Shown piece after piece: positions 1-7,896 of a DNA stretch of 64,000 bases (within the stretch, counting starts at the first letter, position 1; each line of letters opens with the position of its first letter). Below the pieces are notes generated by a model that saw only the letters and a list, made by a program, of their open reading frames with translations, was not told the origin of the DNA and searched no databases. Source of the stretch: Cytobacillus dafuensis. Its GTDB lineage: Bacteria; Bacillota; Bacilli; Bacillales; Cytobacillaceae. The stretch lies in assembly GCF_007995155.1 (NCBI RefSeq), contig NZ_CP042593.1, forward strand, positions 1,158,001-1,222,000, read 5' to 3'. The position numbers were made by a program, and so were the translations under genes.

Positions 1-885
1 AGCAATCATCATTTCTTCTAAGAGGCTTGCAGCAGCAAAGCTTAAAAATCCAGCAAATAAAATGACCATTAAAATATTTCTTCTCCCATATCGATCACTT
101 AATAGTCCAAGCGGTAATTGAAAAACAATCCCTCCAATAGCAAATGAGGTCAGAAGCAGGGAGACACTCGAAACATCAAGACCAATCCGCAGCCCGTAAA
201 CAGGAAAGCTTCCATTTAATGATGATTCAAGAAAACCGTATCCTAATGGAGGAAGAAAGGCTACCCAGCCATATTTTGTTGCTTTTGAAAACCGCTTCAT
301 CGTTTCCTTAAATGAATTTACCTCTACCGTTTGCTCTGGATAATCATTTTTTAAAGTAAATAAAAATAACCAAGCAATTAAGCATAATGCTGAAGAAATA
401 ATAAAAGGAAGAGCCTCATTCATTTTGATCAGCGGTGCCATCAAAGGTCCGACCGCAAACCCTGTTCCGAAAAACAGTCCATATATTGAAATATTACGGC
501 CCCTCTTATGCTCCGGAGAGAAAGAAGTTATCCATGTTTGTGTTCCAAAATGCAAGGCATGGTCGCCAATTCCGATTAAAAGCCGCAGGAAAAACCAAAA
601 CCAGAAGGACTTCCAAACTGGAAATAAAATGAGTGATACAACGACAAGCAGTCCTCCCAAAACAATGATTGGTTTATAGCCATATTTCCTTAAAGGATGT
701 TCCATGAATGGGGATACAAGCAAGATGCCAATATATAATCCAGTAGCATTTAGTCCATTTAAACTGGAGGAAATGCCCTCGTTTTCAAAAATAATTGCGA
801 TTAATGGCAGCAGCATGCCCTGGCTAAATCCTGAAATTGCAACAATACTTACCAAAATCCAAAATCTCATATTTTCTTTAATCAT
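1..885 (-). CDS. yfkF: MFS efflux transporter, YfkF-like (3' end outside window)
   Basis: Reading the minus strand from an ATG at 885 gives 295 open codons running off the left edge. The product is a hydrophobic MFS permease: it opens with MIKENMRFWIL, has a helix pair around a GIGDH segment, and carries the MFS loop signature DRYGRR near the window edge. GAGG lies about 8 bases before the ATG. In B. subtilis yfkF adjoins the calcium antiporter gene yfkE, which is the divergent neighbour here, so the YfkF assignment rests on family plus synteny. The substrate is unknown; drug or metabolite efflux is only a family-level guess. Confidence 0.8.
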   Translation of the reverse strand, partial: MIKENMRFWILVSIVAISGFSQGMLLPLIAIIFENEGISSSLNGLNATGLYIGILLVSPFMEHPLRKYGYKPIIVLGGLLVVVSLILFPVWKSFWFWFFLRLLIGIGDHALHFGTQTWITSFSPEHKRGRNISIYGLFFGTGFAVGPLMAPLIKMNEALPFIISSALCLIAWLFLFTLKNDYPEQTVEVNSFKETMKRFSKATKYGWVAFLPPLGYGFLESSLNGSFPVYGLRIGLDVSSVSLLLTSFAIGGIVFQLPLGLLSDRYGRRNILMVILFAGFLSFAAASLLEEMMIA

Positions 886-1268
886 TTTCTTAACCTCTAC
901 TCTGAATAAAAATTTCAAATTAAAAAACAATCATGAATATCTATGTATGCAAAATGTCGTCGGTTTCATTCTCTGCGCTGGTGAATTCTTCTACATCAAG
1001 GCTTGCTCAACGAATCCTACTACAATTTCATTTTTTCACGGAAAAAGAGCCACAATAAAAATGGTATCTGTAATTAGAATCCTTGGCAAGAAAAATCATT
1101 TTTTTCAGTTTTTAGGGAAGAATAGGGCGAGACAGGTTTGACCGAAGAGTGAACTCAAATCACCGCTCATGAGCCAATTGCGAATTTGTATTAAAAGGGA
1201 ATGATCCCTCGTGGTAATGAATGGAAATAGTCATTAGACCTGGTTTTGATGTTGGGAGGATCTTTTAT
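886..1268. other. Divergent intergenic region yfkF / chaA
   Basis: This 383-base stretch separates two divergent transporter genes and should hold both promoters. The 1115-1260 part could form a leader for the antiporter gene. It was compared by eye with the yybP-ykoY (Mn2+) riboswitch because calcium and manganese transporters often use it, but the conserved core is not there. No confident promoter or RNA was recognised. Confidence 0.4.
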
Positions 1269-2327
1269 ATGAACAAAATATTTACCGCGCTTGTTTTTAT
1301 TGGTGTGCCTCTTTCTGTCGTAGGTACATTTATGCATTGGTCTAGTATCTTACTTTTTATCATTTATTGTATAACGATTATTGCTCTTGCAAGCTTTATG
1401 GGAAGGGCTACTGAGAGTCTGGCCGTTGTGGCAGGTCCTAGAATTGGGGGATTGCTGAATGCAACTTTTGGAAATGCTGTTGAATTAATTATCTCAATTT
1501 TCGCCCTTAAAGAGGGATTAATTGGGGTAGTCCTAGCGTCATTAACAGGCTCTGTTCTTGGAAATCTGCTATTAGTTGCTGGTTTGTCTTTTTTTGTTGG
1601 AGGCTTAAAGTATAAACGCCAGTCCTTCAATGTCTTTGATGCAAGGCATAATTCAGGATTGTTGATGTTTGGTGTCATTGTTGCTTTTGTTATTCCAGAA
1701 ATCTTTACAAAGACAATGACAAAGAATGATACGCTCAACTTTAGTGTAGGGATATCGATTATTTTAATTACTTTATATTTGGCTGCATTATTTTTCAAGC
1801 TTGTCACCCATCGAGGAGTTTATTTGACAGATGATAAGAATGAAAGTCGGAATCACGAGGAAGAGCCTGAGTGGGGAACAAGAAAGGCATTAATAATACT
1901 CGCGCTAGCCACACTAGCTGTTGCTTATGTTTCCGAAAATTTAGTTCATACTTTTGAATCTGTAGGAGAGGCCTTTGGATGGTCAGAGTTGTTTATTGGT
2001 GTTGTGATTGTTGCCATTGTTGGAAATGCAGCAGAGCATGCAACCGCTATTATTATGGCGTACAAAAATAAAATGGATATTGCGGTTGAAATTGCAGTCG
2101 GCTCTACATTACAGGTTGCGATGTTTGTTGCCCCATTGCTAGTTCTCTTATCATTGATGTTTCCTGTAGCCATGCCTTTAGTCTTCACATTACCAGAGTT
2201 AATCACGATGGTTACTGCGGCTCTCCTGATGATTACGATTTCGAATGATGGGGAGACCAACTGGTTTGAAGGAGCCACCCTATTAGCAGCGTATTTTATT
2301 ATGGGAATCGGGTTTTATTTATTATGA
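1269..2327 (+). CDS. chaA: Ca2+/H+ antiporter (CaCA family), YfkE/ChaA
   Basis: A membrane protein of 352 aa, close to the 351 aa of B. subtilis ChaA (YfkE), which exports calcium in exchange for protons. Two internally homologous halves each carry a CaCA alpha-repeat motif: GNAVELIISIFAL in the first half and GNAAEHATAIIMA in the second, whose acidic residues bind the cation. About ten hydrophobic segments flank a charged loop (DDKNESRNHEEEPEWG). The ATG at 1269 is preferred over an upstream in-frame start because GGGAGG sits about 10 bases before it. Divergent from yfkF, as expected from the B. subtilis order. Confidence 0.92.
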   Translation: MNKIFTALVFIGVPLSVVGTFMHWSSILLFIIYCITIIALASFMGRATESLAVVAGPRIGGLLNATFGNAVELIISIFALKEGLIGVVLASLTGSVLGNLLLVAGLSFFVGGLKYKRQSFNVFDARHNSGLLMFGVIVAFVIPEIFTKTMTKNDTLNFSVGISIILITLYLAALFFKLVTHRGVYLTDDKNESRNHEEEPEWGTRKALIILALATLAVAYVSENLVHTFESVGEAFGWSELFIGVVIVAIVGNAAEHATAIIMAYKNKMDIAVEIAVGSTLQVAMFVAPLLVLLSLMFPVAMPLVFTLPELITMVTAALLMITISNDGETNWFEGATLLAAYFIMGIGFYLL

Positions 2328-2408
2328 TATGTCCCACACAAAAACGGCTCTGACGAAATCAAAAGGGTTCTGTTTTCGGGTGCACTTTTGATAAATGGAA
2401 TAAGGAAT

Positions 2409-2439
2409 GACGTGTGAATTGGCACACGTCGTTTTTTTT
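2409..2439 (+). terminator. Rho-independent terminator after chaA
   Basis: GACGTGTG and CACACGTC form an 8-bp stem around a 6-base loop, followed by a run of eight T. Confidence 0.85.
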
Positions 2440-2442
2440 GTA

Positions 2443-2649
2443 ATGACGGCAGAACAAATTGTTAGAGAATTTTTTGAAGAAGTACGTTCAGGTAATAATC
2501 CTGACTACGCAAATCAATTGATGGCAGAACAAGTATTGGCACATCAAATTGTATCTGAAGAAGAACAAACAGTGTTGAGGACTCCTAAAGATTATACTGA
2601 ACAAACATGTAAGGGAAATGATTGAAGCATTCACCAGAAAGTACTTGTA
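2443..2649 (+). pseudogene. SnoaL-like ester cyclase fragment, frameshifted and truncated
   Basis: From ATG 2443 the frame reads MTAEQIVREFFEEVRSGNNP and continues with RTPKDYTEQ, the pattern of the N-terminal third of SnoaL-like polyketide or ester cyclases (NTF2-like fold). At about 2607 the reading frame is lost; the next frame continues sensibly as HVREMIEAFTRKYL before a stop at 2649. The rest of the usual ~130-140-aa protein is missing. No RBS is visible because the start abuts the preceding terminator. It looks like a decaying remnant joined to the chaA terminator. Confidence 0.6.
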
Positions 2650-2995
2650 GCTTTCTAGGGGATATACAAATTCACGGTTGTGTGTCTTGCTGATAATTTT
2701 GACCAATAACCTTCGAACACCATGGACTACTTAGGTAGTTCTTTTTTTATGAGGAAAACAAGATTGTGAAAAATTGTACTTAAACTATTTGGGGCAAGTG
2801 TTGAAGATAGAGGGGGGCTGGGTAATCCTTCTTTCTTATTCGACTAACGGTGCAGTATAGATGAAGAAGGAAATGGTATAATTTAAGAAAAATGTAAAAG
2901 GGAAAGCAGATTTTATTGGATAAATTAAACGGTCGTAAATTTATTTCAATTGAAAATACACGATGGTATAGACACCGAAGATGGGGGATAAAAGT
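2650..2995. other. Intergenic region before the two-component system
   Basis: A hairpin at 2724-2741 (ACTAC-TTAG-GTAGT) followed by TTTTTTT looks like a terminator. A TATAAT at 2877-2882 is the best -10 candidate for the downstream kinase operon; no clear -35 was found. Nothing else is recognised. Confidence 0.4.
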
Positions 2996-4156
2996 ATGAA
3001 AGCAGTAATGGATCAAAGGAAATGGCATTGGTTGGACTATTTTCTCTTTTTCATTCGAACGATATGGATTACTTCTAATGGCTATTCGATATTTATTAGT
3101 ACGACAGGTTCGGGAAAGTGGGTTTTACTTTTATGGGCTAGTTGTTCTTATATAATACCCCATCTATTTTATCGTCCTGGGCTTATTAGATTCCAATATT
3201 ATTTAATTGCAGAGGTGTTGTTAACGGGTTCTTTGTTTATTTACTTATCGAGTCAATATGAATTATCTGTGACTTACAGTTTTTTATTCGTGCCTATTCT
3301 TACTGTTGCTTATGCTTGTCAAGTTAAGCCGTTAAATTGGTTAGGACTTTCCTTATTAGCTGGTACATGGGTCGGCAATCTCTTCACTGATATGGATATC
3401 TATGCACTTTTTGTTGACACAACTATTTTTTATGGCATTGGGTTTTGTTTAGGAAGGATGACCATTGTCAATAACACAAATAAAGATTTAATTGCCTCTA
3501 TTGAGGAAAAAAACAAGGATTTGGAATATTACTCAAAAAAGATTGAGGAACTGACGATTAAGGAAGAACGAAATAGAGTTTCTCAAGATTTGCATGATAC
3601 AGTTGGCCATATTTTCACATCGGTCATAACAAGTTTAGATGCCCTTCCTTTTCTATATCAGGCAGATAAAAAAGAAGCAGAAAAAAGTATAAAAGAGATT
3701 TCAGATTTAGCACGAAATGGATTGAACGATGTGAGAAAAACAATTCACCATATGTCACCAACGAATCATCAAACGCTTGTTGAATCGGTTAAAGAATTGA
3801 TAGCTGATTTTATGAAACATACATCAACGGATATACAACTTAATGTCGAAGGGGATGTGACCGAAGTAGGTGAAAGAATAAAGTTAGCTATTATTCGTTG
3901 TATACAAGAAGGACTTACAAATGCGAAAAAACATGGTCAGGCAAGTTTTATTAAAATAAATATTTCGTTTAAACAAGAAGAATTGATTGTTCTTATTGAA
4001 GATAATGGAAATGGTTGTAATGAATTAAATATAGGGTTTGGCTTACGCTCAATGAAAGATCGAATATCGGCATTAGCGGGTACAGTTAACTTTTATTTTG
4101 AATTGAATAACGGTATGAGGATAACGTGTAACATACCTATGGCAAAGGAAGTTTAA
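2996..4156 (+). CDS. Sensor histidine kinase, NarL/DesK type
   Basis: A 386-aa membrane kinase. About five or six hydrophobic helices fill residues 15-155, followed by a short coiled linker and a HisKA_3 dimerisation box (ERNRVSQDLHDTVGH) with the phosphoacceptor His at about residue 200. The C-terminal HATPase domain has the N-box EGLTNAKKHG, a DNGNGC G1 box and GFGLRSMKDR. ATG 2996 is chosen because GGGGG lies 8 bases upstream; an in-frame ATG at 2981 lacks such a site. The response regulator starts 6 bases after the stop, so the pair is one operon. The signal is unknown; the membrane-only sensor resembles DesK/LiaS-type kinases that read the membrane. Confidence 0.9.
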   Translation: MKAVMDQRKWHWLDYFLFFIRTIWITSNGYSIFISTTGSGKWVLLLWASCSYIIPHLFYRPGLIRFQYYLIAEVLLTGSLFIYLSSQYELSVTYSFLFVPILTVAYACQVKPLNWLGLSLLAGTWVGNLFTDMDIYALFVDTTIFYGIGFCLGRMTIVNNTNKDLIASIEEKNKDLEYYSKKIEELTIKEERNRVSQDLHDTVGHIFTSVITSLDALPFLYQADKKEAEKSIKEISDLARNGLNDVRKTIHHMSPTNHQTLVESVKELIADFMKHTSTDIQLNVEGDVTEVGERIKLAIIRCIQEGLTNAKKHGQASFIKINISFKQEELIVLIEDNGNGCNELNIGFGLRSMKDRISALAGTVNFYFELNNGMRITCNIPMAKEV

Positions 4157-4161
4157 TAATA

Positions 4162-4836
4162 ATGATTAATGCGGCAATAGTTGAAGATCAAGAGATTTTA
4201 AGAAAAAGCTTAAAAATTGTAATTGAAAGTATTTCAGACATTAAGATTGTTGGAACTGCGGAAAATGGAGAACAGGCAATTGCTCTATGCGAAAAGGAAA
4301 ACCTTGATATTGTTTTAATGGATATTCAAATGCCGGTGATGGATGGTGTAAAGGCGACAGATGAAATTAAAAAACGTTGGCCCAATATAAAAGTTATCAT
4401 CCTTACTACTTTTCAAGATGTTACACACGTTTTGAATGCCTTAAATGCTGGTGCGGAGGGGTATATATTAAAAGCTGTTGATCCTGAATTTTTAGTTCAA
4501 GGAATTAAAATGGTGTATCACGGAGGTTCCCTCATTCCTCAACAATTAGCAAAAGAGGTGTTTGGTCAGATACAATTAAATAATACCGCACACTCAGAAC
4601 AACTTGACCATAACTCTATGAATCATCCATATGATTTAAATAATCAAGAATTAAAAGTTTTAAAATGTTTAACTCAAGGATTATCCAATAAAGACATTTC
4701 AGAAAAGATGTTTCTTTCAATGGGAACTGTGAAAAACTATATTTCTACCATTTATTCGAAATTAAATGTAAAAAATAGATCTTCCGCTATTATTAAGGCT
4801 ATGGAAGAGAGTCTTATAGAAAAAAAGAAAAATTGA
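4162..4836 (+). CDS. Response regulator, NarL/LuxR family
   Basis: A 224-aa protein with a receiver domain (acidic pocket VEDQ, phosphoacceptor Asp54 in VLMDIQMPVMDG, T in ILTTF, K in YILKA) and a C-terminal LuxR-type helix-turn-helix from about residue 155 (LTQGLSNKDISEKMFLSMGTVKNYISTIYSKL). It is the partner of the kinase directly upstream. An inverted repeat before the next gene (4913-4938) is a plausible target. Confidence 0.92.
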   Translation: MINAAIVEDQEILRKSLKIVIESISDIKIVGTAENGEQAIALCEKENLDIVLMDIQMPVMDGVKATDEIKKRWPNIKVIILTTFQDVTHVLNALNAGAEGYILKAVDPEFLVQGIKMVYHGGSLIPQQLAKEVFGQIQLNNTAHSEQLDHNSMNHPYDLNNQELKVLKCLTQGLSNKDISEKMFLSMGTVKNYISTIYSKLNVKNRSSAIIKAMEESLIEKKKN

Positions 4837-4847
4837 AGTAAGAGAGT

Positions 4848-4892
4848 GTAGACAAAGTTCAATTGACTTTTTCTACGCTTTTTTTTTTTGAA
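4848..4892 (+). terminator. Terminator after the two-component operon
   Basis: GTGTAGACAAAGT pairs imperfectly with ACTTTTTCTACGC and is followed by a run of about ten T. Confidence 0.7.
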
Positions 4893-4912
4893 GTTATAAA
4901 TATTAGCCAATG

Positions 4913-4938
4913 GTCATAATTTGTCGTTTTTTTATGAC
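4913..4938 (+). promoter_or_regulatory. Inverted repeat GTCATA-N14-TATGAC before the hydrolase gene
   Basis: A perfect 6-bp inverted repeat sits about 60 bases before the hydrolase start and just upstream of a TATATT at about 4953 that could be its -10. NarL-type regulators bind such short inverted repeats, and one is encoded immediately upstream. The regulator-site link is inference. Confidence 0.35.
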
Positions 4939-4996
4939 TTACCGGCACTACAGTATATTACTTTTCATTTGTAGAGTATTTAGTAGGAGGGATTAG

Positions 4997-6028
4997 ATGA
5001 AAAATATAAAGAGATTAATAAAATATATTGGAATATTTATTATTATAATTCTGGCAATAACACTTTTTCGCCCCACATGGACTTCGAATATAAAAGGTGA
5101 TAACAGTATTAGTGTTTTAGAACAAGTTAAGATCAATGGTACAAAACAGCAAATAATGATTAGAGGTCGTGATCAAAATAACCCAGTCATTATTTATGTA
5201 CACGGGGGACCGGGCTGTTCCGAAATTCCTTATGCAGCTAAGTACCAAAACTTATTAGAAAAGGATTTCACTGTCGTTAATTACGATCAAAGAGGAAGCG
5301 GCAAGTCGTATCATTTTAATGAGGATTATTCTAATTTAACTGCAGATTTACTTGTAGATGATTTATTAGAACTTACTGATTATATTTCGGAACGATTTGG
5401 TAAAGAGAAAGTGATCTTAATTGGTCATTCTTACGGTACATACGTTGCAACAAAAGCTGCTTATAAAGCTCCAGAAAAATATGAAGCCTATATTGGGATT
5501 GGTCAGCTGAGTAATATGAAAGAAAGCGAAATAGATAATTTAAATTATACAATAAGTGAAGCGAAGAAAGCCGGAAATACAGAAGATGTGAAGTATTTAG
5601 AGGGGATTACTGAAAAAATATATAATGGTGAGGCAATTACACCAAGAGATTATGTGGGTAAGTACGGCGGAGCTACAAGGCTTATTGATATGCCGGATGG
5701 CGATATACTAGGAATGCTATTAAGTAGTGAATATAATTTATTGGATTTAATTCGCTATAATTATGGACTTGCTAAGACACAAGAACAACTTGTAAAAGAT
5801 ACTTTTGATAAGCAATTAACTAAGATAGTTACAAAACTCGATTTACCATTTTATTTTGTAATGGGTAAATACGACGGTATGACTTCATCTAATGCAGCAA
5901 AAAAATATTTTGATATGATTGAAGCGGATAAAAAGGAATTTATTCCTTTTGAGCAATCAGCTCATTATCCACAATTTGAAGAGAAGGAAAAATTTAACAA
6001 ATGGATGTGCGATACCTTTATAAAGTAA
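4997..6028 (+). CDS. Alpha/beta hydrolase (proline iminopeptidase-like)
   Basis: A 343-aa protein with an N-terminal membrane anchor or signal segment (residues 8-25), an oxyanion-hole motif VHGGPGCSE, a DQRGSG turn and the nucleophile elbow GHSYGT. A late Asp (GKYDGM) and a C-terminal His (SAHYPQ) complete a serine-hydrolase triad. HGGPG and DQRGSG are typical of the proline iminopeptidase branch (S33). AGGAGGG lies 7 bases before the ATG. It follows a two-component operon and may be its target gene, acting at the cell surface. The substrate is not predictable. Confidence 0.82.
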   Translation: MKNIKRLIKYIGIFIIIILAITLFRPTWTSNIKGDNSISVLEQVKINGTKQQIMIRGRDQNNPVIIYVHGGPGCSEIPYAAKYQNLLEKDFTVVNYDQRGSGKSYHFNEDYSNLTADLLVDDLLELTDYISERFGKEKVILIGHSYGTYVATKAAYKAPEKYEAYIGIGQLSNMKESEIDNLNYTISEAKKAGNTEDVKYLEGITEKIYNGEAITPRDYVGKYGGATRLIDMPDGDILGMLLSSEYNLLDLIRYNYGLAKTQEQLVKDTFDKQLTKIVTKLDLPFYFVMGKYDGMTSSNAAKKYFDMIEADKKEFIPFEQSAHYPQFEEKEKFNKWMCDTFIK

Positions 6029-6208
6029 AAATAAATAAATATGTAGGCTAACGGGTAGCATTCGTTTAATAAGATACCTTCCATCTGTTTAATTATGTAC
6101 CAGCTCATGTTATAATAAGGAACTTAGGATAATTACGAATTTTACTCATGATTGAACGGATGCCGAGAAAAGCCTCCGCGCAAGCGTAAAATATAGAGGT
6201 GTAAGAGA

Positions 6209-6418
6209 ATGAACAAACGATGGACGATTAGTAAAATTAAAGAATTTGTTGAGAACAATTCGGAAAGTAAGTTGCTTACGACAGAATATCACGGTTTTTC
6301 TCAAAAGTTACTATTTAAATGTGCATGTGGTAGCAACTTTGAAAAAACGTTTACGAAATTTAAGAATAATCATCAACGTAAATGTGACGTGTGCCAACCT
6401 CCAAAAGCGTCACGCTAA
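6209..6418 (+). CDS. Small zinc-ribbon protein, unknown function
   Basis: A 69-aa basic protein. Its second half has a four-cysteine motif (CACG ... CDVC) with spacing suited to binding one zinc, and its first half is a predicted helix (ISKIKEFVENN). Similar short zinc modules occur in phage and homing-endonuclease proteins, so it may be a fragment of one. GAGGTG about 9 bases before the ATG supports translation, and a terminator follows at 6489. No close family was recognised. Confidence 0.5.
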   Translation: MNKRWTISKIKEFVENNSESKLLTTEYHGFSQKLLFKCACGSNFEKTFTKFKNNHQRKCDVCQPPKASR

Positions 6419-6488
6419 ACGTATAGCGAATAAACGAATTGTCGATTTCTATTAAAGAGAAATATGCGCTATTTCTTCAATTAATAGG

Positions 6489-6522
6489 GGCGTTGATCCA
6501 GACAGGATCAATGCTCTTTTTT
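6489..6522 (+). terminator. Strong terminator
   Basis: GCGTTGATCC and GGATCAATGC form a 10-bp stem with G-T pairs around a 4-5 base loop, then TTTTTT. Confidence 0.85.
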
Positions 6523-6646
6523 GTTGAACTAGCTTAATGAAACGGTAGTTTTGCTGACAAATGGTAGTTCGTTATAGGATAATGGTGATGTATATGATGG
6601 ACAAAATATTACGGGGATAATTCGATAAAGAAGGAAGTGTTAAAGG

Positions 6647-7354
6647 ATGAATTTAGAAATGGTTATGCATGAGCTAGAAGCCCTCGGCAAGGAACGAACT
6701 AAAAAAATGTACATATCTAATGGTGCGCATGAGCCGCTTTTTGGCGTGGCTACAGGTGCAATGAAGCCAATAGCAAAGAAAATAAAAATAAATCAACCTT
6801 TAGCTGAAGAGCTTTATGCCACAGGGAACTACGACGCGATGTACTTTGCCGGCATTATTGCAGATCCAAATGCAATGACTGAATCGGATTATGATCGTTG
6901 GATGGATTCAGCGTATTTTTATATGCTGTCAGATTATGTGGTTGCAGTAACTTTAGCGGAAGCAGATATTGCACAAGACGTTGCAGATAAATGGATCGCA
7001 AGCGGTGAAGAGCTGAGAATGTCAGCGGGCTGGAGTTGCTACTGTTGGCTTTTAGGGAATCGCCCGGACATTGAATTTTCCGAAAGCAAAATTGCCAACA
7101 TGCTTGAAATTGTGAAAAATACGATTCACGATTCGCCAGAACGAACGAAATCTGCTATGAATAATTTTCTATACACTGTTGGGGTTTCATATTTGCCGCT
7201 CCATGAAAAGGCGGTCGAAACTGCAAAGGCAGTAGGTCCAGTAGAAGTCAAACGGGACAAGAAAAAAAGTAGCTTCCTACACGCTTCCGAAAATATTCAA
7301 AAGGAAGTAGATAAAGAGAGGCTTGGTTTCAAACGAAAATATGTAAGATGTTAA
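6647..7354 (+). CDS. DNA alkylation repair protein (AlkD-like family)
   Basis: A 235-aa, all-helical protein of the DNA alkylation repair family (HEAT-like repeats, COG4912 type). Family traits include FGVATGAMKPIAKKIK near the N terminus, a helix around YDAMYFAGIIADP and the SAMNNFLYTVGVS segment near the C terminus. AlkD members excise bulky or cationic alkylated bases without base flipping. Whether this branch is an active glycosylase is uncertain because its aromatic and acidic pocket cannot be checked by eye. Monocistronic: its own RBS (AAAGG) and a terminator at 7392. Confidence 0.85.
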   Translation: MNLEMVMHELEALGKERTKKMYISNGAHEPLFGVATGAMKPIAKKIKINQPLAEELYATGNYDAMYFAGIIADPNAMTESDYDRWMDSAYFYMLSDYVVAVTLAEADIAQDVADKWIASGEELRMSAGWSCYCWLLGNRPDIEFSESKIANMLEIVKNTIHDSPERTKSAMNNFLYTVGVSYLPLHEKAVETAKAVGPVEVKRDKKKSSFLHASENIQKEVDKERLGFKRKYVRC

Positions 7355-7391
7355 ACGATTGCCTAGCATCGCGTACGATCTTGAAATATTG

Positions 7392-7424
7392 GGTGCCATT
7401 CTTTAATAAGATGGCATCTTTTTG
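7392..7424 (+). terminator. Terminator after the alkylation repair gene
   Basis: GGTGCCAT and ATGGCATC form a stem around an 11-base loop, then TTTTT. Confidence 0.8.
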
Positions 7425-7559
7425 TATTGGATTATTTTCCTTGAACAATAGTTTTGAATAGGAAAGTGGTATTTTAAATAGGCACAGTAACCATTTGAAG
7501 CCCAAGTCTTACACTATGATGAATAATTTTCTTTTAATAATCCCATTAAAGAGGAGCAA

Positions 7560-7832
7560 ATGATGGTAAGAAGAACCAATGTCCTTACTGGTGGGAATGT
7601 GCCTCAACCAATCCGAAGTGATGGAGCTGGAGGGATTGATTCCGGACAGCGTAATATTATGCGGGATCTACAAAATCCGAATATGTTCGTCCCGCCTATT
7701 ACGGATGCAGGCTTGCTCCCTAACTTGAAATTCTCATTTTCAGATACTTCTATGAAATTAGATCACAGGAGATGGTCCTGTGAGATCACGGTGAGGGAAC
7801 TTCCTATAGCCACCACCCTTGCTGACAAATGA
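7560..7832 (+). pseudogene. Oxalate decarboxylase N-terminal stub
   Basis: The 90 residues match the start of B. subtilis OxdC-type bicupins: [12 protein letters not shown], then [28 protein letters not shown] and [10 protein letters not shown], ending at LADK with a stop. The full enzyme is about 385 aa with two Mn-binding cupin domains; both cupin cores are absent, so the product cannot be active. A good RBS (GAGGAG) remains. Immediately after the stop comes the terminator region of the opposite PBP gene, so a deletion probably joined the two. Confidence 0.8.
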
Positions 7833-7896
7833 ATTTTTTGAAGTTGACGTGGGGAAGAATTATTTCCTCCCCAGTTCTACTTTAAGGTCAAATTTT

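Noticed and set aside
704..1141. 145-aa open frame on the plus strand
   Set aside because: It mostly overlaps the convincing MFS gene on the other strand and has no RBS or family traits.
1115..1268. Possible yybP-ykoY manganese riboswitch before the calcium antiporter
   Set aside because: The conserved GGGGAGUAG and GCAAGACC elements and a matching P1 could not be found.
1364..1807. 147-aa open frame antisense to chaA
   Set aside because: Shadow of a strongly conserved transporter; composition typical of antisense to membrane helices.
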